NCBI RefSeq assembly: GCF_900090045.1
Contig: NC_041782.1
Location: 2,261,001-2,325,000 of the forward strand
Source: Plasmodium malariae
Taxonomy: Eukaryota > Apicomplexa > Aconoidasida > Haemosporida > Plasmodiidae
Reading direction: 5' to 3'
Length of the DNA: 64,000 bases
In this document: positions 39,261-53,290 of the stretch, one piece after another
How the letters are laid out: each line of letters starts with the position of its first letter
Position numbering within the stretch: the stretch's first letter is position 1
Position numbers and translations under genes: made by a program
The notes under the pieces: generated by a model
Database searches by the model: none
What the model was told of the DNA's origin: nothing
What the model saw: only the letters and a program-made list of their open reading frames with translations

Positions 39261-42200
39261 AATGCTCAAATAGTTTAAGTACTCAAAATACCTTTAGTTA
39301 TAGGAAACATAGGAAAAAAAAATAATAATCTTATTACTAATATTCATTTATGTTCCTATTCAAGCCGTATAATTTTATATTTTTTTTTTAAATAAAAAAC
39401 AAAATCCTAAATAGGAAGGAAGCAGTTTTACTTTATTATCTTTCTGAAAATTATTAATAACTGAAATTTTTAGTTCTTATGTTAGATAATTAATATATAT
39501 ATATATATAAAAGAAATTACTATTACATTTGGTTGATTAATTGAATGTCTGTTGATATATAAATAATTTTCCTCATATTATTTTATTAATTATGTTTATT
39601 AATTACATAATAAATGTTAAAATAATATTAACATATTTTCATTATATAAAAAAATGTAAAATAAAAGAAACGAAATATATATAAACTTTAATCTAAATAT
39701 CATATATATATAAAACTTAAAAATAAATACCTATATAATATTTATATTAATAGTTTAAGCATTTTTGCTATGTTATGAATTACCAGTATATTCGTGTAGG
39801 AATAAAGAATTTATATTCTTTAAAAAAAAAAAAAAAAAGGTTTTTATATAAAAATGTTTTTACGAATTTTTCAAATACTACAATTGTTAATATTTTAATA
39901 CACATTTATATTAATGGTTATGTGTAATATTTATTGGAACTTAAGCTTTTTGATTATAGCACTTAAGAATAGTCCATAACTTATTTTGTGATTTACAGGC
40001 TCTAATTGAAAGTTCAAAATAATAATTCTTTGGGAATAAACCATTAGGTTTTATTATGTATGAATTTTATATATGAAACATGTATTCAAATGTTAAATTA
40101 AGAAAAAAATTATTTAATTTGTACGAATAATAATGTTATTCTTCAATTCATACTTTTAATACCACATTTCTTGAATTTCTCTAAAATTAATAAAAAGTTT
40201 AAAAGAAATTAGATTAAAGTTTTTATACGAAAAATAAAAATAAAATAAGAAATTTAAATGTAAAGTTTATTTACTTTTTAATTGTTAAGTGTTTTAATAA
40301 ATTTAATTATCTATTATGAAAAAATAATAATTTTAGTATATGAATAAAAATACTTAATGTTTCATATAGACCTGTAAAAATACTAAAAATTTTGTATGTA
40401 TATATATATGAAATTAAAAATATATAATTATTCAAATTAAAGCTACAACATTTTTTTATATATTTTTTTAGAATTAATTTATCAAAAATTATGATACTAT
40501 ATATATATATTTTTATTATACCCTTCATTTTAGGTAGCAGAATATATTAGGTATGCAACATAAAGGAACTATTCATAGACAATATTCGTATAGTTATCCA
40601 TATTTTTTTTTATTTTTCTTTTACAAATATAAAAAACCTAAAAGTAAGATATATAATTAATAATTATTAGGTGAGTTACATCTCTGAATTATGAAATCGC
40701 TTATTATATGGATATTTTTATCATATATCTTATCAGTCAAGGTAAAATTTTATTGTATTTTCCAAATTACTTATAGGGTAATAACGTATTCATTATGATT
40801 TATAAAAAGTTATACATATTAAAAAGTTCTTTTAAAAATAACATATATATATATATATATATATTAATTTGAGTCGATGGTAAATTTTTTGAGAGCGTAA
40901 TAATGTTTTTTTCACATTGTACTCTAAATATCATTTCATTATTAAACATACTAAAAATAAATTCCTCACAAGGTAAGAAATATTGTTATGTTGTTATAAA
41001 ATTATAAAATTTCTACACTATATTAAATAAAAATAGTTTAAATAAATTAGTTGTTTAATAATTAATGTAAAAATGTTATCCAATAATATAATATATATGT
41101 CATTAAAGTAATTCTTATGTAGGACAATAATATGATCTTGAGTGTTATATTTGTCTGAATCACATTTCGAATATTAGATTACATATTAATCTATTGTATT
41201 TATATATATATAAATATTTATACAAAATGAATATACATTTTTATATATATAGGTTATATGTACAACATATCTTTTAATTTCATCAAAAGAAATTAACCAT
41301 TAAGAAATAAAACGAAAATTTTACTTAAAATTTCAATAATTAATTTTCTATTATTTAATCTATATATATTTCTGTTTGTCATTTTTTAAATATATTAAAA
41401 TATTTTTTTTCTTTGTTAATATATTATTTATTATTGTATTTTAATATCGGATACAATTCATTGCACGTTTTTATTATTTACTGATTGCAGTTCTTCATAA
41501 GTCATACAAAATTAATAATGATTTGTATAAATTTTTTAAGTTTTGTTGATAGTATTATCCATCTATTATTTTTGTTATTATTTAAAGCATAATATTTAAT
41601 ATTAAGAGGATATATTGAATATTTAAAGTATTAATATAAGCTAAATGAAATTCTAAATAAATAAAAAGTAATATGAACGAAATTGAAAATATACGTAAAA
41701 GTAATTTTATTTAGAAAAATGTAGTTTTTTAAATAACGAATTATAAGTTTTTCTTATATTATATGTATAAATTTACAATATAAGAATTGTGGTATATATC
41801 ATTATGAAAATTGTGTAGGCATATTAAATTTATAATTTATATTATATTACACAAGAGTTCATAATTATCAAAATGTTATAATAGTGGGCGCATTCTTAAA
41901 TAATAATATATTTGAAATATGATATATGAATATTTTTTTTGATTATAAATATGTTTTAATTTTATGAACGCTCTTTCATTTCTATATATGATTATCAAAT
42001 AGAATGATGTTTTGTAGGAACTCTAATTATAGATCATTTCAATAATATTATCCTAGATTATAATTATACAAATTATCTTAATATAGAATACGTGATATTC
42101 GTGTTAAGTTTTACTTAATTTAATATAACTAATAGGATTACATATTATCGTTATATGTTTAATTTATTTAATATCACATTCCATAGATATAACATAAATT

Positions 42201-45200
42201 TATGAATATTTTATTTAAACAATTTATCAGACATCTGAAAAATTAATTATCGTAGCATAAAAATAATTATATATGTGTTAATGGTACATTAATATAAATA
42301 ATATATTTATTATTAGATCTTTTTAGTAGTTTTAATGAAATTTTCATATTACCATTATAACTAATACTAAAATTACGTATATATGTTTAATGAATTGTCT
42401 TATATATATATATTATATAGTTAGATGTTTTATTATAAATACTATATATCCTAATTATGTTATCCTTGAGTTATTACCTTAATATTGGTTATGTAGTTAA
42501 TATTAATGTATTATTGTATCTCCATTATATTCTCAACATATATAGTAAATTTATATAAAATAATTATCCTTTAATTTTATGTTGTGTTTTTTTAGATACG
42601 TCATCTTGTTTACTGGTATATTGTTATATTAAATCTGTATATTTCTTTTAGAAACATGTTAATATGTACAATGTTATATTTGAATTATTATTAATGAAGA
42701 ATTTTGTTTTAACATTTTTTATTTTTATATTTTTTTGAAGTACTCTTTAATTAACTTGTTCAAATACAAATTCATAAGAAAGGATGTGTCCATTGATGAA
42801 AATTTATAAATTAGAATTTGATGAATTATGATATTTTATATAATATATGCTGTCTACAGAATACATTTGATAATTTTAGATCAATTTATCGGTAAATTTT
42901 CACTATTTTTTTCAAGATAATTAAAAATATTTAGTTTCTTTCCTATAGAATTAAAGAAAAATGTATAGATGAAATTAACTCATTTTAAAAAAATTACATA
43001 TCGTAAATTCAACTCCTTCAAAAAAAATTATTTATGTCAAAGTAAATTAGAGGAATTGTAGAAAGAGAATCTATATTTTTAATTGGAATTAATTGTGGTG
43101 TTAGGAAAAAAAAAGAAGAAAAATAATATAATAAGAGTTAATGTAATTATTGGATATAAAGAGATAAACCATTAAAAATCAGCATGTGAATTTGCTTCTT
43201 CTCACGATAGCAAACATTATACTGCGCATTTTTTAGTAACTGATATTTATTGAGAATCAGTAGCTTCATATAGATAATTCAATTATTTTAAGAACGGTAA
43301 ATGTTTATATTAAAATATATGACTATTGTGATTACCATATTAATATTTAATCATTTGAAACTGCATGCAATAATTATTGACTTTTTTTGTAACATCAATT
43401 TATATGACTGTTAGATAATTAGTAACATTTTTTAGCATAGATCAGAAGACAGGATATATTAATTTAATTATGAAAACTTTCTAGATATAATAAAACGTAT
43501 AACTTATGCATTAAATTATAGGATTTTAAAAATATAAACAGTTTTTCTTTGTGGAACTTCGGAATATTTGTTACTTTAAATTACAGATGAATCCATGTAA
43601 ACAAAAAATTATTTTAAGTAAAAATTAAATTTTTAAATGAACGATTTATTTTTTGAAAATACAGTTCTATATATCTAGTATAAAAATGAAAATAATATTT
43701 TGAAAATTGAATTTTAAAATTATTTTATGTTCAACTTGTTATATAGCTATATATTAATAATATTTTTTATTAAATATAAAAAACATATAAAGTGAAAAAC
43801 TTATAAAATTTATTGTGCTATTTATATATATAAAGACACAATTGTACTGTAATATATGTATGTAACAAGAGAAAATTTTATTATTTTGCTATAAAATTAA
43901 ACTATTTGTTTATTATTTCTTAATTTAGGAAAAACTGAAATTATTTAGCGAAATAAAAAACTACATAAAAACAAATGTTTTAAAAATATGTTTACAAACT
44001 ATGAAAGTTTCTAAAACAAAAAAATTGAATTTATAAGCAAATTTTTATCAGAATTTTATTATATAGTGTTTTTATTTTTCGTATTTTATATTATAATATA
44101 TATTTATTACTATTATAAAATTTTATCTGGGTTAATATTTATTATATATGGTAATATTATTTTAGCGTAAGAAGGTGGCATCCATAAAATGTATGAAAAC
44201 CGAAAGAAATTTAAAATGTTATTTCATAAATATCGGGCTAAAATCAATATTAACTTATATCAATGTAAATACAATAGTGTTTCCTTTTTGTGTAACTTTT
44301 TTTAGTTTTTTAATTTTTTTGTAGAAGTGTAATATTTTAAATAAAATAAATTGAATTTTATATTAGATGATTATATTTATTTATTAATTTAATAACTATT
44401 TTGTAATTTATCATTTTTTGTCTGTTATAATATATAAAGAACATAAATATATTAATGGAGTGCATTTTTTCTGTTAAAGATATTTTTATCAAAATATTAT
44501 TTTATGTTTATTAAATTACATTTCTAAAATATGTTTCTAATATAATTTATTTGCAAATGAATAAACAAAAAATAATTTATTTTTTCAAAATTTATCAGTA
44601 TACAAATTATTATATTGTATATTTTGCGGAATTAAATATATTTCATTTTTTTTTATTCATTGTGTACATATAAATTCAGGTTATAATATTCATATTGTAA
44701 ATATGTTTCATTAGAAAAACATATAATTTCATATGCTATTGTAAAGCAAGATTTTTATAACAATTTTTCTTATATTCTTTTTTTTATTTTTTAATTTAAT
44801 ACCACTTCTAAAAGTATAAATTTTATTAAAAAAAAATTATAATTAGAACAAATTTTAAATATTTTCATTTAGAAATAACGGTAAAAACAAATATTAATTA
44901 GAAATTATAATATTCAAAATTTATGAGAGAAACACGAACAATTTTGATTTTTTATTTTCCTTATATATATTTTTTTTTTCTTACAAATGGAAATCTAATT
45001 TTTATTTTAAAATTATATCATGAATCATATGAAATACGAGATTTATAATTAATTTAGAACCAATTTTATGAAATTTTTTGTTTTTTCGTTTATCATTACA
45101 ATTATTATATTGTTATGATAATTAATATATTTTAAAAATATCAATCATTTGCTCCGAAATATAATATTTAGCAAAAAAGAATTATCAATAAGAAAATATT

Positions 45201-45627
45201 ATTAAAATTAGCAATTATTTTCTTAATATGCAGAAACATATTATTAATTATATTTTATATAAATTGAATATTTTTTACTATTATGAAATATTATTTTTAT
45301 TTTATTTAAAAAGGGATTAATAAAAAAATTTTTTAATTAAGGTAACTTATTAAATAACTAAATTAAGTGTTTTAAATAATTATGAATACACTCAAATTAT
45401 GTTATAATAAATGTTAGTTTTTTATAAATAATATTAATGTTAAAATAAGGTAATAACATTTTAGAGTTCTCTTATATTTTCTATGTTGTAAAATGTATTA
45501 TACTTATTATATGGATATTATTAATTTTTTATGAAAAAAAATTTTAGTGTTTCTTGTCATTGAAAGAATATTTATTATCAATAATTTGTTATTGATAGGA
45601 AATAATACAATATTAGGAATCTACATT
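36064..45627. other. AT-rich intergenic region between copies B and C
   Basis: The first 3.2 kb belong to repeat block B. Thereafter I see no gene. One stretch at about 42770-43330 has non-AT-biased frames (see separate entry). Small frames at 38935-39120 (+) and 40528-40307 (-) look like chance openings. Confidence 0.5.
43030..43310 (+). pseudogene. Possible decayed exon of unknown identity
   Basis: Two neighbouring frames carry residues unusual for local non-coding DNA: RGIVERESIFLIGINCGVRK (about 43048-43107) and, after a frame change, RVNVIIGYKEINH, a stop, then SACEFASSHDSKHYTAHFLV and TDIY, ending near 43250. His, Ala, Ser, Cys and Gly are frequent here and almost absent from the surrounding AT noise. 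No splice signals or family could be assigned. It may be an old pseudogene fragment. Confidence 0.25.
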
Positions 45628-46434
45628 ATGAAAAGGAAATTTAAGTTATTGTTTTTTATTAAAATTGAAACATTTATCTTTTTAACATGGATATGTCGTT
45701 TTAATAATGATGTGGTATAATATGTTTTAATTAATGTTATCTTTGTTATTCAGCTTTATGCTTTTTTATTTCTAATAATATTTCTTTTTAGCATGTATTT
45801 TTTTATTTTTTTAAATGGTATATATTACTTTTGTTACTTTAGAGTACTTTTGTAAATATTTAGATGAGAAAGAAATTAGTGATAAAAAATCATGTACAAG
45901 AACTTATCGTTTACTAGCAATGCGTAAAAAGGAAATGTGCTTAAATGCCGTATGGAAAAAACAAGATATTCTAAATAATGGAGATTATGAAAAGAAACAT
46001 ATATATAATAATAAAAGAGTACCAAAGGAAAAAATAAAGTGAGAAATGAATGTACATCCATTTATTCAAGAGCCTATAAACAAGCTTGGAAAAGTAAATC
46101 TTCTGTGTACAATAGTGTAAATACCTATTCTGGAAAAAGAATGATAGACAAAATATATTATAAAAATGTACGTAGGTATAGTACAAATGCTGATTTTAAG
46201 TTTATAAAAATATGTATACAACAAAAATATGGGGCATTTTTTGCTTTATTTATCTTCCATTTAGTAGTTGGAGTAGCATTAGCTATGTTAATATATTTGT
46301 TGTATGATAGCCCAGACTCTACAACCACTAGGGGCTTATTAAAATATTTTGGATCATTATATATATTATGGATTATTGTTTTAGTGAGGTTTTTTTATAT
46401 TCTAAGAAAAACATTAAAACATAAAGAATTATAA
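45628..46434 (+). pseudogene. fam-l/fam-m-like exported protein, copy C, with two frame breaks
   Basis: Exon 1 (45628-45714) starts MKRKFKLLFFIKIETFIFLT and ends WICRFNNDV before a proper GTATAATA donor, phase 0. The acceptor is ATTACTTTAG (45841-45842), but the reading frame of exon 2 then needs one more base: AGT-ACT-TTT-GT... looks like a family S-T-F-x-K start that lost one T. Using the next AG (45843-45844) would restore phase 0 with a shorter junction. CKYLDEKEI and RTYRLLAMRKKE follow. At about 46026-46034 a run of six A's is one short. The frame stops at 46040-46042, while the next frame continues NECTSIYSRAYKQAWK, MIDKIYYKNVRRYSTNADFK and two membrane segments to TAA 46432-46434. Both defects are in homopolymers, so sequencing error is a real alternative to a pseudogene. 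Confidence 0.75.
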
Positions 46435-48290
46435 CATTTAAAAAGTAAAATGAACTACAGAGAATAATATTCTTTACATAAAATAGTATTTTATGACGAT
46501 TAAAATATATAATTTCCTAATTGATAAACACAATTAACGAACATATCTATAATTTCAGAGATATAATAGGTAGACCTGCAGATGACGGGTTTTTTTGATC
46601 CTCAATAGTAAAAAGTTACATTTTTAATTTTTTTTATAAATGTGAATATTTTAAACTTTTCCACATTTTATTTTAAATTATCTTTTAATTTTACAGCAAT
46701 ATTATCATTTATATATATAATTTTGCATATAACAAGATTTTTTTGAAAAATGTATGTAGCTTCATAAATATATATAAAAGAACAGTTTATATATTTTCAT
46801 TGATGTATGTGTCAATTTATGTTTGTAATTTTAAAAAAAACATTCTGGACTCTTTTTTATCTTATTTTAGTCTTATTTTCTATTTTTTGCAGAAATTAAA
46901 AAATATATGATTAATCTTTCTTATTAAGAATAAACGTAACTTGTTTTTCTTTTGAAGAAACAACGTGAATGAATATACTAATATTGTTATATATATGTTT
47001 TCATTTTTTTCTTTTTTTTGTTTGTATATACATAACAGATGAATAACTAGTTAAATCAATCTTATCACAATACAATTTGTTTTTTTACGTTTAATTTATA
47101 TTTTCTTTATAATAGCTAAGATTAAATTTACAAAAAAGAAAACCAATGAATCCTAATAAATCAGATAACACATGTAATTTCATATAATATATGAAATAAT
47201 TAATTTTCTTTTATTTAGTTTCACTGTCTTTTTACTATTATAATATAATTTGTTTAATCAATGATATAAATTTCTTTCCAAGGCACAAAAAGTTGTATGG
47301 TATTTATGATATTTTAAATCGTATAAGATAATCGATAAGCCCCATTTTTTTTTATTTTAATAATTTTATTCAGGAATATGCTTCTTTTGAATTATAAATA
47401 TAATTATATTTACACATTTCACTTTAATGTTTTGGGTGAACAGTAGTTTTCACTGTTTAATGTAACATGGAAAATTACATTTATTTTTTATTAACTGTTT
47501 TAGAAGGATACACCTTAATAATATTTATGTATAAGAAAAGGAATAAATAATTAATAATTCAAATTTATTATTTAATTTATGTTTGTTTTATATTTTTTTT
47601 TGTATATTTATTGAATTATATGTTTTATAAAAGGAGCATTAACTTAACTTTATTCATTTCTTTATTTTTTTTGTTTTTTTTTTTTAATGTTTTATTTGTG
47701 AAATGTAGGTAAAGGTTCATACTATATAAATGCGTTAAATAACTTTTTAATATAATAGATTAATTAAAATATAAATTAATATTAATAAAGAACTATAGTA
47801 AAATAAGAAAAATATTTTTGTAAAATAATATTAGATGAAAATCGAAATTTCACTCATTTTCTTTATTAATTGGTATATATATTTTTTTGATTCTATTAGC
47901 ATTAATAGAATAGTTAAGAAGAACTAATAAACTTGTTGTTAATGTCAATGTACAATGGTTAATTAGTGAAACAAAGGGAAAATAAAATTTTGTCTGAAAA
48001 TATATGTAGTATATTATCTTTTATTTTTAAACAATACGCTGAGATAAAAAATGTTATATACATCATAACTATATAACATTAATGACATAATTGATTGGAA
48101 GAAGAATAATCAATTATTATATAATTTATGTTCAAGATAAAAGATTATTATATGTGATAATATATCTAGAAGAAAGAAAAATGTTAATATATATATATAC
48201 CTTCAGTAATGCTATATACTTATGTTTTATGCATTTAATCAAGACCAAATAAAGCATTTCAAGGTTTTCAGATAAGGTTAATTCTATGAA
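45628..48290 (+). repeat. Duplicated block C
   Basis: Third copy of the A/B block. Matching order includes the exported-protein gene, AGCTAAGATTAAA (47113), TAATTTGTTTAATCAAT[A/G]AT (near 47250; 24990 in A), a decayed small hydrophobic frame (47485-47640), and the AAAATAAAATTTTGTCTGAAAATA segment (47975). Similarity fades near ATTTAATCA[A/G]GA at 48233-48243. Boundaries are approximate. Confidence 0.6.
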
Positions 48291-50816
48291 ATATAGAGTA
48301 CATATTTGTGTTATATAATTTTTGGTAGTATTTTTCTTGGACGATTTTTAATTTTGCACATTGCTACCTTCTTCAAATAGAAAACAAACTTCTTACATTT
48401 ATCCTTTTATTATTATACATATTTAATTTTTATTTAATTCTATTTTATAAAAATATATTTAAATATTTATGATAAAATATAATGATGACAAAAAAGGATT
48501 TCTATTTTTATTGTTGACAAAATTATATGCATAAATCAATAAATATTTCTATTAAATATATAGGGAAATAAAGAAAATTTTTAAAAAATATGTATTCTGA
48601 AGGATTTTTGAGAGTTTGAATAAATTTAATTATTATTAATAAATTGGTTTTTTACAGTTTTGTAATTTATTTCATAATATAACTAATAAATAGATTAGTT
48701 ATGAATTTTCATGTGTCAACCATGTTTTTATGAGAAGAAAATTTAAATCATTAATGTATATTTAGTCTTACTGTGAATAATATAAAAATAATCATAAGGA
48801 TAGTTATAATATGGTGTATAGGAAAAAAAAACTTTGTAATAATTTTTGTTGCAATATTTTTTTTAAAATTTTAGATAAATATGTACGGGTATCTTAAAAC
48901 TTTAGATGACTTCAAATTAAAATGTTAATACCATTTATATCTTGTTATTAGAAATGATTATTTTTTTTTTATTATAATTATAAATGTAAAAAAGAAAAAT
49001 ATATACATATATATATATATATTATCACAATAGGATTATATCATACATCTATACACACAAAAATCGTTTACAAGAAAACATGTATTTTAACAAATAATAG
49101 TAATATATAATATAAACAAAAAGAAATATTAGAAAATAAAATAAGGAAAATAATAATTATCTTATTAAAATTATAATTTGAACATTTTTAATTTCCCATG
49201 CAGAACTGTCCACATATGTTCGTCTCATTTTCTGAAGATCTCATGTATACATTTATAAGGAAATATATACGAATTCTTTATACAGTGGTTTAAACAGTAC
49301 TTTTTGAAATATATGAAGTTATTAAAAATAAAAAATATATTAATATTGCACTACACTTTCCATCAGAATCTATGAAAATTCAAATTTAATGAATAAAAAT
49401 TAGGTGCAAAAAGTTTGAATGTAAAATATCTTATATTTATTTAATTAAATATTGTAAAAAAAAAAAAAACAGGTTAACTTTATAAATATATATTATTAAA
49501 ACATGCTTAAAAAATAAAATGAGTCTTACGCATTTATAAATTACCTATAAAAAAATAATCCATTTTTTCATTTTTATTCTGTTTTAAAAATAAGATTTAT
49601 ATTTTAAGAAATTATTAATTGTTAGTATAAGCTATACATATATTTATACATCTTCAAATCGGTATTAACACTCTATATAATATATATATAAACCTTAGGA
49701 AAAATTATAACATATATATAAATATTTGTATACATATATTTATATAATTTTATGAAACGTTATATGTAATTTCGTTACCTTAAAAGAAAATTTTTATATT
49801 TATATATATATAACACGTTCTTAGAATTGAACTGTTTTGAAAAAACTAAGATAAAAAAGGAAGCATTTTAAATATATTATTTCCTCATATATGATAATAT
49901 ATAATTCATTATTTTATACTTTTAATGAACTAAAAAAAAAAAAAAAGAATAATATATATATCGTACATTTTTAAATTTTCAGTAGGAAATTAACCGCGTA
50001 ATTATGAACATTAATAAAACATTTAAAGGCTTTAATTATTCGTTTAGTTCTAAAGATTTTGTAGTCTGAATTTATTAAAAAATTATAAATAATACACATT
50101 TTATAGGGACATTATGTTTTAATATATTTATAAAATATGATATATGATTTTCAAAAAAGAGAAATAAGAATATATTATAATGTATGTTACAACATATATA
50201 GATTATAACACATTTCTCATAATTATTATTTTATAAAATAAATATTAACAGTTATTTATTAAGGTAAATAAAATTTGTTTTTATACGTCAAAGTAATAAT
50301 ATACATTTACTTTGTTTAATTAAAATCTAAAAAAGTCATATTTATTATCATTTTAAAGATAATTATGAATTTTTACCATAAGATGAACAAATAAAATCCT
50401 TGTATTCTACAAAAATATAAAAACATGAAGTACAATTATTAGTTCGAATATAGCTAAGGCATTATTCGTATACAATGATTTGTATTGTCCTTTTATATGT
50501 TAATTTTAGTTCACAAAACTATATTTTTTATAAGATCCTATTGAAATAGGAATATTATATATATTAAACCATAATATGCAATTAAAGTGAAAAAATAATA
50601 TAAAATAAAATTTTAAAAATATCATAACATTCATATTAACGAAAAAATGATTAATTTAACTTTTTTTTTCTTCTGTATTAAAAAGAAAAATTATACTACA
50701 TGTGTTTATAAAATAATAAAAGTTATAAGTATGTTTTATAAGAATGTATTCCGTAAAAATATTATATATATTAGTTATTGTTGATAACTTCCTTACATAA
50801 AAATGTTTATTTCTAA
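46435..50816. other. AT-rich intergenic region
   Basis: Holds the non-coding part of block C to about 48.3 kb and the left copy of the direct repeat at 49.2-49.9 kb. No other gene is seen. The region ends at the 3' end of the minus-strand fam-l gene. Confidence 0.5.
49200..49870. repeat. Left copy of a direct repeat flanking the fam-l gene
   Basis: Similar in order to 52630-53290 at an offset of about 3.42-3.43 kb. Anchors: CATATGTTCGTCTCATTTTCTG (about 49214) against CATATGTACTTGCCTCATTTTCTG (about 52646), and ACATCTTCAAAT (49648) against ACATCTTTAAAG (53068). ATTTTTATATTTATA is followed by TATAACA in one and TATAATACA in the other (49790 and 53208). Divergence and indels are substantial. 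Confidence 0.45.
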
Positions 50817-51685
50817 TTATTCATTTAATTCAGACATTAACTTAATTTTATTATATTTTTCATTATTTATTAAGAGCTTATATAACGATATTAGAAGTAT
50901 GACAGATAATATAACCATTAATATCCCAAATGATATTAAGAAAAAATATTCTTTCGCTCCCTTCAAGACACTTTCTACTGCTGTCCATACTTCACTCAAT
51001 GACAATGCACTTTTAAGCGAATCTCCTGCAGATTTCAAGTATTTAAATTGTTGTAATATTGGCAATCCAATTGCGAACAAGAAAAAAAGGAAAATCATAA
51101 AAGCTCCATACCTGTATTTTCTAAATTTTATTTTTTTTAAGTCTATATCACAAATTCTCCTTTGTTTTTCAAGTAAAATATCGTAGTCTTTTTTCTTAAT
51201 TAATTTTTTTTCAAAATGGAAGTGTTTACCATCAAACATCCCATTATCATAATCTATAACTTCTGTATAGTACTGCGCCTTATTTAATGGACTTCTATTA
51301 TATAGTTTGTTTGTTTCTTTGTACGCCTCTCCACTAAATGGTTTATCCCCTTTCAAACCTAAATTATTTGAATCCTTATTCTGTTTATATTTTGCTAGTA
51401 AACGATAATTTCTTGTATCTAACCTTATACATGGTGTCCAATTCTCATCCAAAAATTTGTTAACAGTTCTCTAAAAAAATTATGTTAATATATAGTATTT
51501 CACACAATAAATAATCTAATAATAGTAAAAATTATTAAAAAAAAATAAAACACGAAAAATATAAAATTTACAGAAATCCATATATAACATTATTATACTG
51601 TATCACAATAAAAATGACATATCCAACTTAAAATCATAAACGCAGAAATTTTATAAAATAAGAAGGAATTAATTTTTTGTTCCAT
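50817..51685 (-). CDS. fam-l exported protein, two exons, 246 aa
   Basis: Exon 1 (51685-51599) reads MEQKINSFLFYKISAFMILS and ends WICHFYCDT before donor GTATAATA. The intron is 51598-51471 (128 bp) and ends TTTTTTTAG. Exon 2 (51470-50817) begins RTVNKFLDENW. Both junctions are phase 0. The RNYRLLAKYKQNKDSN region (R about residue 52) is the family's PEXEL-like site, though the fifth position is Lys. Next come SPLNKAQYYTEVIDYDNG and FDGKHFHFEKKLIKKKDY, the strongest fam-l signature, then RRICDIDLKKIKFRKY and two predicted membrane segments (about 151-168 and 205-227) with an extracellular/lumenal-type loop between. The C-terminus is NNEKYNKIKLMSE. All family landmarks are present and no stop interrupts, so it looks functional. 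The family is reported as exported, with no proven function. Start choice rests on the conserved MEQKI leader. Confidence 0.88.
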
Positions 51686-52629
51686 TGCATAGATCATTCA
51701 TATACATATATATTAAGGGAAATATTAATAATAATATATATTGCTGCTAATTTTAAGGGATGTTATATTTATTTAAAAAAAACTTTTTTTTTATTGGTTT
51801 ATAAATACTTTATAAAATATATATAATTACTATGTATTTTACGGTATATACAAGGAATGAATCTTTAAAAATATTTAAAAAATTTTTAACGTTAATGTTA
51901 TAAAAAAAAAAAAATAAATAACATTCATTAAAAAAAAATAATATATATTTATTTATAAATATTGAAAAAATATTATGCAATTATTTACTCTAAATAATTG
52001 ATTAAATAGATTACGTATTAATCTTATTGATATTAAACAAAAAAAAAATATACGGTTTATTATTATACACAAATATTTAGTTTACATAGCATGCAGAATG
52101 TAGAGAATATATATATTATATATTGCTCTTCATATTAAAAATATAATTGCTAATTTTAAAAAGGTTATCCTTTAAATAATTCTCATTTTATAAAGATATA
52201 TTTCAATAAATTAATATTCCTAAAATATATTATTTACTGAAATATAATAATAGAGGAAGAAATTTTTTTTTTGTGAATTTTGTTCTGTTATATATAGCAA
52301 TTACATTGCTTATTGCGTAAACATGGGTATTTTTTTATAGGCTATAATATAATTATGAAAAATTAAAATTTTAGCATATTATTTATTCTATGAAAATAAT
52401 ATATAATGTAAGGATGCGTAAAATCTAACTTTTTATTTTTCTGCTATGATTTTTAAAAATTATAATTCTATATTAAGATTAATTTATAATGCTATTTCTA
52501 TAAGAAAAATACTCATATTCAATTAATTTATTTTTTCTAATTAATAATATATATTCAGAAGACATATGAATAGTAAGAATAATTTTAAATGTGCTATTAA
52601 TATTTTAATTAGCAATACTTTTAATTTCT

Positions 52630-53290
52630 CTATGCTGATTTTGTTCATATGTACTTGCCTCATTTTCTGTGCATTATATGTGGACAGTTACAAAGGAAAA
52701 AATATGGATACGTTATTTCACCTATTTAACGATTATATTTAAAGAGTATGTGAAGGAAATAACCAGAACATACATTCATATTATAATTTTCATTTGAATA
52801 TATGAAAAATAATATTTAATATTTGAAAACTACTCAATAAAATGCTGTAGACAAAAACTTACAAATTATATTTATTTAATTAAGCATTTAAAAAAATATT
52901 TACTTTTTAAAAATAAAATATACTTATCCAAAAGAAATAAAATGATAAGTATTTATATATTATCTATAAAAAGATAATTCTTTTTTTCACGTATTTTATT
53001 TTTTTTAAAATTATTATTAGAATAGAGATAATTAATAATGCTAAATATAAATAACATATATTTTTGTACATCTTTAAAGTGCTAACATATTACACAATAT
53101 ATTTATGGACAAACTAAAATTAGAATATATATAGAAATAATTATCTCTTTATCATTGTATCATTTTAGAAAAATGTACCTTTTTATTAATATGTTAAATG
53201 AAAATTTTTATATTTATAGTTATATAATACAACTTGAGCAATATATCACTATGAAAAAAACTAAAACAAAAAGAGAAAACAATTTAAACA
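52630..53290. repeat. Right copy of a direct repeat flanking the fam-l gene
   Basis: See the left copy at 49.2-49.9 kb. Same order and orientation, offset about 3.43 kb, with the fam-l gene lying between the two copies. The simplest reading is a local tandem duplication of a fam-gene unit whose other gene copy has been lost. That is inference. Confidence 0.45.

Noticed and set aside
50803..51186. + strand frame of 127 codons
   Set aside because: Shadow of exon 2 of the intact fam-l gene on the minus strand.
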